From positions 868,001 to 932,000 of the forward strand of contig NZ_PYWK01000001.1 in the NCBI RefSeq assembly GCF_003049645.1: a stretch of DNA of 64,000 bases, written 5' to 3'. Each line of letters opens with the position of its first letter. The first letter of the stretch is position 1. The notes below the pieces were generated by a model that saw nothing but the letters and a program-made list of their open reading frames with translations, searched no databases and had not been told where the DNA came from. Source of the DNA: Metasolibacillus fluoroglycofenilyticus. Lineage in GTDB: Bacteria; Bacillota; Bacilli; Bacillales_A; Planococcaceae. Positions 58,210-64,000 of this stretch are shown piece after piece. Made by a program: the position numbers and the translations under genes.

Positions 58210-58488
58210 ATGGCTATGCAAAGAAAAGTGCCTTTACGCAAATGCGTAGCAACGGGCGAAATGCATCCGAAAAAAGAAATGATTCGTGTTGTACGTTCGA
58301 AAGAAGGCGAAGTATCTGTTGATACAACAGGTAAAAAGTCAGGACGCGGAGCTTATGTTTCTAAAACGGAGCAGGCTGTTGAAGAGGCACGTAAAAAAAA
58401 TAGCTTAGGAAAACAACTTGAAGTAGCAATTCCAGAAGATGTATACGAGGAGCTATTAAAGCTTATTCGCAGGGAGTCTATTTTATGA
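58210..58488 (+). CDS. rnpM: RNase P modulator RnpM (YlxR)
   Basis: 92 residues. YlxR family: PLRKCVATGEMHPKKEMIRVV, a DTTGKKSGRGAYV motif and a basic surface. Nucleic-acid binding; recently linked to RNase P control in B. subtilis, by my recall. GGAGGGAAGG is 8 bases before 58210; an internal ATG at 58216 is less likely. Overlaps ylxQ by 4 bases. Confidence 0.92.
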   Translation: MAMQRKVPLRKCVATGEMHPKKEMIRVVRSKEGEVSVDTTGKKSGRGAYVSKTEQAVEEARKKNSLGKQLEVAIPEDVYEELLKLIRRESIL

Positions 58489-58793
58489 TGAACAGTGCAA
58501 TACTGCAATTATTAGGGCTAGCTGCCAGAGCGAGAAAAGTTGTTTCTGGAGAAGAATTAGTCGTAAAGGAAGTGCGTACAGGAGGAGCGAAATTAGTTTT
58601 CCTCGCAAACGATGCTTCTGCCAATACGGCAAAAAAGATTAAAGATAAATGTACGTATTACAACGTTGAGTTTTATGTTTTTGGAGATCGCTATGATCTA
58701 GGACATGCTACAGGAAAGGAAGCGCGTGTAGCATTAGCTATAACCGATAGTGGGTTTGCGAAAAAAATGTCTAGTCTACTCAACGAAAATTAA
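58485..58793 (+). CDS. rplGA: L7Ae-family ribosomal protein-like YlxQ
   Basis: 102 residues. L7Ae/L30e fold: [40 protein letters not shown] and the [17 protein letters not shown] motif. K-turn RNA-binding family member. Fits the nusA-rnpM-ylxQ-infB order. Followed by infB after 14 bases. Confidence 0.92.
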   Translation: MMNSAILQLLGLAARARKVVSGEELVVKEVRTGGAKLVFLANDASANTAKKIKDKCTYYNVEFYVFGDRYDLGHATGKEARVALAITDSGFAKKMSSLLNEN

Positions 58794-58807
58794 TCGGGGG
58801 TGAGCAG

Positions 58808-61078
58808 ATGAGCAAAATTAGAGTTCATGAATATGCGAAAAAGGTAAATAAAACGAGTAAAGAAGTAATGGGACAGCTCACAAAGCTTAATATAGAAGTG
58901 AAAAACCATATGTCGATGCTTGATGCTGTAACTATTACAAAGCTTGATTCTGTCTTTCAGCAAGTAGCAGAACCGAAAAAAGCAACACCTGCAAAGTCAG
59001 CTGCTAAAAAAGAAGGCTTATCGCAGCACGTGCAAACAGAAGCACGTTCACAATCCAAGCAGCAACAAATGAAAAAAGCGGATAAAGCTCCGAATGTAGA
59101 ACAAAACAAAGCGTCACAGAGTGACAAATCTAATAATACAAAGGGTAACCAAAATCGAAATATGACACAAAATAACAATCAAAATAGTCGTGGTAAAAGC
59201 GGCGGTAATAAGAATAATAATCAAGGCGGCTATCAACAGCGCAAAAAGCCAGGTATCCACGGTGGTAAACGTCGTCCAAATAGAGGACCTCAACAGCCTG
59301 TACAAACTGTACAGAAGGAATTACCAGAAAAAATCACATTTTATGAATCATTATCAGTTGCAGAGCTAGCAAAAAAATTACATCGTGAGCCATCTGAAAT
59401 TATTAAAAAGTTATTTATGCTAGGCGTTATGGCAACAATTAACCAAGAGCTTGATAAAGATGCGATTGAGCTAATTTGTGCTGATTATGGTGTGGAAGTA
59501 GAGGAAGAAATACGTGTAGATATTACAGACCTTGAAACACATTTCGAGCAAGAAGTGAGTGAAGAAGAACAACGCGAGCGCCCACCAGTTGTAACGATTA
59601 TGGGGCACGTTGACCACGGGAAAACATCGCTTTTAGACTCAATTCGTAATACGAAGGTTACTGCTGGCGAAGCAGGTGGTATTACACAGCATATCGGTGC
59701 ATACCAAGTTGATGCGGATGGTAAGAAAATTACATTCCTTGATACACCAGGTCACGCTGCGTTTACAACGATGCGTGCACGCGGTGCGAAAGTAACAGAC
59801 TTAGCTATTATCGTTGTTGCAGCAGATGACGGTGTAATGCCTCAAACGGTAGAAGCAATTAACCACGCGAAGGCAGCAGAGGTTCCAATTATTGTCGCAA
59901 TTAACAAAATGGATAAACCAACTGCTAATCCAGACCGTGTAATGCAAGAATTAACTGAGCATGGCTTAGTTCCAGAAGATTGGGGCGGCGATACGATTTT
60001 CGTACCAATTTCTGCACTGAAAGGTGAAGGAATCGACCAATTATTAGAAATGATTTTACTTGTTTCTGAAGTTGGCGAACTAAAAGCAAGCCCAGCTCGC
60101 TCTGCAATCGGTACAGTAATTGAGGCTCAATTAGATAAAGGTCGCGGTTCTGTTGCGACATTATTAGTACAAGATGGAACATTACGTGTCGGTGACCCAA
60201 TCGTAGTAGGTCATGCATACGGTCGTGTACGTGCGATGGTAAATGATATAGGTCGCCGTGTGAAGGAAGCAGGCCCATCTACACCAGTTGAAATTACAGG
60301 TTTAAATGATGTACCACAAGCTGGTGACCGATTTGTTGTATTCGAAGACGAGAAAACAGCTCGTTCAGTTGGTGAATCACGTGCAATGACTGCGATTCAA
60401 GCACAACGCTCTGAAAAACAACGCGTAACATTAGACAACTTGTTTGAGCAAATGAGCCAAGGTGAAATGAAGGAGTTAAACTTAATCGTTAAAGCCGATG
60501 TACAAGGTACAGTAGAGGCGATGGCTGCATCATTAATGAAAATTGATGTGGAAGGCGTTAATGTGAAAATTATCCACACAGGTGCTGGTGCAATTACTGA
60601 GTCAGATATTTCATTAGCAGCAGCTTCAAATGCGATTGTGATTGGTTTCAACGTTCGCCCTGATGCGAATGCTAAACGCGCGGCTGAGGAAGAGGGAGTA
60701 GATATCCGTCTACACCGCATTATTTATAAAGTAATTGAAGAAATCGAACAAGCGATGAAAGGGATGCTTGATCCAGAATACGAAGAAAAAATCGTTGGTC
60801 AGGCGGAAGTTCGTCAAACGATTCGCGTATCGAAGGTTGGTACAATTGCAGGTTCTTACGTAACTGAAGGTAAAATGGTGCGCGATGCAGGTGTACGTGT
60901 TATCCGTGAAGGAATCGTTATTTTTGAAGGAGAGTTAGACTCATTAAAACGCTTCAAAGATGATGCGAAAGAAGTAGCAAGAGGCTATGAATGCGGTATG
61001 ACGATTAAAAACTACAACGACCTTAAAGAAGGCGACGTAATTGAAGCATTTATAATGGAAGAAATTAAACGTGCATAA
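58808..61078 (+). CDS. infB: translation initiation factor IF-2
   Basis: 756 residues. Short IF2-N motifs ([17 protein letters not shown] and a second near 180-205) flank a Lys/Asn/Gln/Gly-rich linker (~55-165). G domain with GHVDHGKT at 266-273, DTPGHAAF and NKMDKP, then domain II-IV. Brings initiator tRNA to the 30S subunit. GGGGTGAG upstream. Overlaps ylxP by one base. Confidence 0.98.
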   Translation: MSKIRVHEYAKKVNKTSKEVMGQLTKLNIEVKNHMSMLDAVTITKLDSVFQQVAEPKKATPAKSAAKKEGLSQHVQTEARSQSKQQQMKKADKAPNVEQNKASQSDKSNNTKGNQNRNMTQNNNQNSRGKSGGNKNNNQGGYQQRKKPGIHGGKRRPNRGPQQPVQTVQKELPEKITFYESLSVAELAKKLHREPSEIIKKLFMLGVMATINQELDKDAIELICADYGVEVEEEIRVDITDLETHFEQEVSEEEQRERPPVVTIMGHVDHGKTSLLDSIRNTKVTAGEAGGITQHIGAYQVDADGKKITFLDTPGHAAFTTMRARGAKVTDLAIIVVAADDGVMPQTVEAINHAKAAEVPIIVAINKMDKPTANPDRVMQELTEHGLVPEDWGGDTIFVPISALKGEGIDQLLEMILLVSEVGELKASPARSAIGTVIEAQLDKGRGSVATLLVQDGTLRVGDPIVVGHAYGRVRAMVNDIGRRVKEAGPSTPVEITGLNDVPQAGDRFVVFEDEKTARSVGESRAMTAIQAQRSEKQRVTLDNLFEQMSQGEMKELNLIVKADVQGTVEAMAASLMKIDVEGVNVKIIHTGAGAITESDISLAAASNAIVIGFNVRPDANAKRAAEEEGVDIRLHRIIYKVIEEIEQAMKGMLDPEYEEKIVGQAEVRQTIRVSKVGTIAGSYVTEGKMVRDAGVRVIREGIVIFEGELDSLKRFKDDAKEVARGYECGMTIKNYNDLKEGDVIEAFIMEEIKRA

Positions 61079-61356
61079 TGATTGTCTACGCAGAAGTTGA
61101 ATTCATTATTCATACTGCCCATTCGCTAAAGGAAAAGCGCTCCGTCTTACAAAGGATGGTAACGCGGACAAAACAAAAGTTCAATGTATCGGTTGCAGAA
61201 ATTGACCATCAAAATGTTTGGCAACGTACGCGACTCGCACTTGTAACAGTTGCCTCCTCTAAGGAGGCGGCTGAGCGTGAAATGATGCATGCACTCCGTT
61301 ATTTAGAATCCAACCCTGAGTGGGAACAACTAGAATTACTTCGCCAATATTTATAA
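61078..61356 (+). CDS. ylxP: YlxP-like DUF503 protein
   Basis: 92 residues. DUF503 motifs: HSLKEKRSVLQRMVTRTKQKFNVSVAE and the WQRTRLALVTVAS strand. Implicated in ribosome maturation through its place between infB and rbfA; mechanism not established. Starts by overlap with infB (TAATG). Confidence 0.93.
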   Translation: MIVYAEVEFIIHTAHSLKEKRSVLQRMVTRTKQKFNVSVAEIDHQNVWQRTRLALVTVASSKEAAEREMMHALRYLESNPEWEQLELLRQYL

Positions 61357-61383
61357 GGAAATTTGTTAAGGTGGTGACTTTCT

Positions 61384-61728
61384 ATGTCTCTACGATCAAA
61401 CCGAATTGCCGAGCAAATGAAAAAAGAGCTTGGTGACATTCTTGGACGTAAAATAAAGGATCCTCGTGTAGGCTTTGTCACAGTAACGGATGTTGCAGTA
61501 ACAGGTGATTTACAGCAGGCAACTGTTTATATTACATCATTAGGCAACGAACGTGAAAGAGAAGAAACGTTAAAAGCATTAGAAAAAGCAGCTGGCTTTA
61601 TTCGTTCTGAAATCGGCTCACGTATCCGCCTACGTCGTACACCAGAAATTTTATTTGAATTCGATTCTTCTGTAGAATATGGTAATAAAATTGATGCTTT
61701 ATTGCGTTCATTGCATGAAGATAAATAG
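61384..61728 (+). CDS. rbfA: ribosome-binding factor A
   Basis: 114 residues. KH-like fold with [32 protein letters not shown] and the [21 protein letters not shown] motif. 16S rRNA 5'-end maturation. AAGGTGGTG upstream. A strong terminator follows, so it ends the operon here. Confidence 0.96.
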   Translation: MSLRSNRIAEQMKKELGDILGRKIKDPRVGFVTVTDVAVTGDLQQATVYITSLGNEREREETLKALEKAAGFIRSEIGSRIRLRRTPEILFEFDSSVEYGNKIDALLRSLHEDK

Positions 61729-61737
61729 AGTAGCGGG

Positions 61738-61785
61738 CGTCCAAAAAGTGTGCGAAAGCACTGCTTTTTGGACGTTTCGTTTGTG
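61738..61785 (+). terminator. terminator after rbfA
   Basis: Perfect 11-bp stem CGTCCAAAAAG (61738-61748) with CTTTTTGGACG (61764-61774) around a GTGC-GAAA-GCAC tetraloop, tail TTTCGTTTGTGTTT. Stem core and tail resemble the terminator after sucD. Confidence 0.9.
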
Positions 61786-61790
61786 TTTCA

Positions 61791-62246
61791 GGGGTTGTCC
61801 GAAAAGTCTATTTTGTTTTGACACCGCATTAAAATAAATGTTTTCATCGCTTCCTTTTACTGAAGGATAACACTGCTAAAGCGAATGTTCATCCCATTTT
61901 TAAAAGAGGCGTTCTCTGTTTATCCCGTATTAACAAATTTGTTTGCGACGAGTAACCGCAGGAGCAGGCTGTAAGACCCCCACTTCAAAACAGCAGATAA
62001 AAACAAGATGTTTAAGTGGGGGATCAAACAGCCTGTAAAAACTAAGAATGAGGCCAACACGATGTTGGTCACACAAGCGTTTTCGCAGGATGCGAAGATT
62101 CTAGCTTGTGTTCCTCTATCACCAATCAGTGGGGGTGTGCGAAGCCCCCCACTGATTGAAGGTTCACTTTATAGGAATCAACATTTTGCGAAACATCATC
62201 GCTACTGTCCAAAATGCAGGCTATGCACGGCTTTTTGGACAGCCCC
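61791..62246 (+). mobile_element. IS-like relic with 16-bp imperfect terminal inverted repeats, no transposase
   Basis: The left end GGGGTTGTCCGAAAAG (61791-61806) is the reverse complement of the right end CTTTTTGGACAGCCCC (62231-62246) at 14 of 16 positions. The ends resemble those I recall for insertion sequences (GGGGCTGTCC...). Between them are ~110 bases without a gene and the R2 copy B. No target duplication is obvious. It fills the rbfA-truB spacer. A hairpin at its right end (CTGTCCAAAA 62205-62214/TTTTTGGACAG 62232-62242) followed by CCCCTTTTT may also terminate transcription. Confidence 0.6.
61919..62174 (+). repeat. R2 palindromic repeat, copy B
   Basis: Same limits as copy A (TTTATCCCGTATTAACA to TTCACTTTATAG) but 256 bp rather than 162. 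It keeps the ACAGG/CCTG-enclosed CCCCCACTT/AAGTGGGGG stem and the perfect 13-bp CAATCAGTGGGGG/CCCCCACTGATTG. It has an extra 31 bases near the left end, and in the centre an additional ~75-80 bases with a nested hairpin ACACAAGC...GCTTGTGT enclosing TTCGCA/TGCGAA. Nested inside the IS-like relic. Confidence 0.85.
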
Positions 62247-62300
62247 TTTTTATTAAAACAATTAATTTAGCGACTTTTCCTTTTGAGGAGGGATTTTACA

Positions 62301-63221
62301 ATGAACGGTATTTTACCATTATGGAAAGAACGTGGTATGACGAGCCATGATTGTGTATTTAAGCTACGAAAAATTTTAAAAACTAAAAAAGTAGGTCATA
62401 CAGGTACGTTAGATCCGAATGTAGAAGGGGTATTGCCTATTTGTATTGGTCAGGCGACAAGAATTGCCGAATACATTACAGATGCAGGAAAAACGTACGA
62501 GGCCATTATTAGTATTGGACGAACAACGACAACTGAAGATGCTGAAGGGGAAACAGTTGAACAAAATACTACATATAAATCATTTAGCCGTACGGAAATT
62601 TTGGGGGCATTAGAGCGATTAACGGGATTAATTGTGCAGACACCTCCCATGTATTCAGCGGTGAAAGTGAATGGTAAAAAACTTTATGAATATGCGAGAG
62701 CAGGACAAGTGGTTGAGCGTCCGACACGACAAGTGACGATTTATGATTTAACATTGTTAGATGAGGCTGACGTATTTGAAGGAGAGCAAGTGCAGTTTTC
62801 AATACGTATTAGATGTAGCAAAGGTACATATATTCGTACACTTGCTGTGCAAATAGGTGAGATGCTAGGCTATCCTGCACATATGCAGGCGCTTGTGCGC
62901 ACAGCCTCTGGTACATTTACAAAGGAAAATTGTTTAACGTTAGCTGAAGTACAGGAATTGATGGAGCAGGAGCGAATTTCTGAGAAAATTTTGCCTGTTG
63001 AATATGCATTAACAAGCTATCCTTTTATTGAAATAGATGAAACGAATGCCAAGCAAATTTTTAATGGACAAGTGCTAGAAATGCATGCATTATTAAAGCA
63101 GCATCAGAAAATTGTCTATGCAAAAAATGGATTTGCGAGGGCGATTTATATCGCACATCCAACAAAGGAAAACATGATGAAACCAGAAAAAATGTTCCCT
63201 GAAATAGAGCAGGAGGTATAA
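62301..63221 (+). CDS. truB: tRNA pseudouridine-55 synthase
   Basis: 306 residues from ATG 62301, with GAGGAGGG upstream; an in-frame ATG at 62283 precedes that site. Catalytic Asp39 in GHTGTLDPNVEGVLP, and the TCSKGTYIRTL-like RCSKGTYIRTLA motif. Makes pseudouridine at tRNA position 55. Normally directly after rbfA; here 572 bases with repeats and terminators intervene, so it likely has its own promoter. ribF follows after 6 bases. Confidence 0.96.
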   Translation: MNGILPLWKERGMTSHDCVFKLRKILKTKKVGHTGTLDPNVEGVLPICIGQATRIAEYITDAGKTYEAIISIGRTTTTEDAEGETVEQNTTYKSFSRTEILGALERLTGLIVQTPPMYSAVKVNGKKLYEYARAGQVVERPTRQVTIYDLTLLDEADVFEGEQVQFSIRIRCSKGTYIRTLAVQIGEMLGYPAHMQALVRTASGTFTKENCLTLAEVQELMEQERISEKILPVEYALTSYPFIEIDETNAKQIFNGQVLEMHALLKQHQKIVYAKNGFARAIYIAHPTKENMMKPEKMFPEIEQEV

Positions 63222-63227
63222 ATACTA

Positions 63228-64000
63228 ATGGAAGTCATTTATTTAAAATACCCTCATCAGTTAGAGCGACCAGAAGCGGCTTACTCATTAGCAGTTGGCT
63301 TTTTCGATGGTGTCCATAAAGGGCATCAAGCTGTTATCGAGCATGCAGTGCGCAAGGCACAAGAATTAGGCATTAAAAGTGCTGTAATGACATTTGACCC
63401 GCATCCTACTATTGTATTAGGTGCTCGCAATGAGCAAGTATTTTATATTACACCACTTCAGCAAAAGCTAGATACATTAAAAGGATTAGGTGTAGATACG
63501 GTATTTGTTGTCAATTTTACATCTGATTTTGCGAAATTATCACCGGAAGAATTTGTGCAGTATTTCATTCGTGATTTATATGTACAGCATGTAACGGCAG
63601 GCTTTGATTATTCATTCGGAGCTTTCGGTAAAGGAGATATGCGCTTAATGGAAGAGCTGTCAAACGGCGATTTTGGGGTGACAACGATTGACAAACTGAG
63701 CGACTGTGATGAAAAAATTAGCTCCACTCGCATTCGTAAATTGTTAAAAGAAGGCGATATGGAGGAAGTGTGCATGCTGCTTGGTCGCGCATTTGAAGTG
63801 CCGGGCATCGTTGTACATGGGGATAAACGTGGACGTACACTCGGTTTTCCAACTGCTAATGTACAATCGATGGCGGGCTGCTTTATTCCAGCAACAGGTG
63901 TTTATGCCGTACAAATTTTAGTGCAAAACAAGTGGTATAATGGTGTTTGTAATGTCGGTTATAAACCCACATTTAAAAATCCAGAAGAAAAACAGCTATC
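63228..64000 (+). CDS. ribF: bifunctional riboflavin kinase/FAD synthetase, 3' end outside window
   Basis: The frame starts at ATG 63228 (AGGAGG in the end of truB) and is open to the window edge, about 257 codons. The N-terminal adenylyltransferase domain has GFFDGVHKGHQ (~24-34), TFDPHP and the ISSTRIRKLL motif. The C-terminal flavokinase domain starts near 185 with GRAFEVPG and GRTLGFPTANV. It makes FMN and FAD. In B. subtilis it is called ribC. Confidence 0.95.
   Translation, partial: MEVIYLKYPHQLERPEAAYSLAVGFFDGVHKGHQAVIEHAVRKAQELGIKSAVMTFDPHPTIVLGARNEQVFYITPLQQKLDTLKGLGVDTVFVVNFTSDFAKLSPEEFVQYFIRDLYVQHVTAGFDYSFGAFGKGDMRLMEELSNGDFGVTTIDKLSDCDEKISSTRIRKLLKEGDMEEVCMLLGRAFEVPGIVVHGDKRGRTLGFPTANVQSMAGCFIPATGVYAVQILVQNKWYNGVCNVGYKPTFKNPEEKQL

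Noticed and set aside
62008-62350. Two overlapping frames across R2 copy B and the truB leader
   Set aside because: They read through palindromic repeat sequence and the truB start region, lack ribosome sites, and would not be kept in copy A.

Overview
The window looks like the chromosome of a low-GC, motile Gram-positive rod of the Bacillales. The best fit is the Planococcaceae/Caryophanaceae side (Lysinibacillus/Solibacillus-like), judged from gene order, AT-rich codon use, FliY plus CheC and CheD, SwrB/SwrD, Gram-positive PolC, CodY and HslV. This placement is an inference from gene content and protein similarity as I remember it; no search was run.

Layout. Positions 1-8000 hold the end of a ylqG-like gene, ylqH, sucCD, dprA, topA and trmFO. 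Positions 8150-11900 hold xerC-hslV-hslU-codY. Positions 12200-39530 are the fla/che operon: flgB-flgC-fliE-fliF-fliG-fliH-fliI-fliJ-ylxF(motE)-fliK-flgD-small flagellar gene-flgE-swrD-fliL-fliM-fliY-cheY-fliO-fliP-fliQ-fliR-flhB-flhA-flhF-flhG-cheB-cheA-cheW-cheC-cheD and one small membrane gene. A terminator follows, then a separate unit of sigD, a small charged gene and swrB (39630-41450). From 41690 come rpsB-tsf-pyrH-frr, then uppS-cdsA-dxr-rseP-proS-polC (45550-56190), then rimP-nusA-rnpM-ylxQ-infB-ylxP-rbfA (56450-61730), then truB and the first part of ribF (62300 to the window end). All genes are on the + strand and most within a unit are tightly spaced or overlap by 1-11 bases.

How they work together. 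The central block builds the flagellar rod, hook, MS ring, C ring and export gate, plus the chemotaxis phosphorelay with three CheC-type phosphatase/adaptation proteins (FliY, CheC, CheD). SigD would then switch on late flagellar genes. The flanks are core metabolism (succinyl-CoA synthetase), translation factors, isoprenoid and lipid synthesis, and replication.

Coding content is mostly ordinary. The unusual material is in the spacers: three diverged copies of a ~75-270 bp repeat (R1), two copies of a palindrome-rich repeat (R2), one ~200 bp repeat with perfect inverted ends (R3), a ~456 bp IS-like relic with 16-bp inverted ends that separates truB from rbfA, a GC-rich hairpin between the ribosome binding site and start of swrD, and a stand-alone promoter plus long hairpin in front of sigD. 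I saw no tRNA, rRNA, CRISPR array, prophage or intact transposase.
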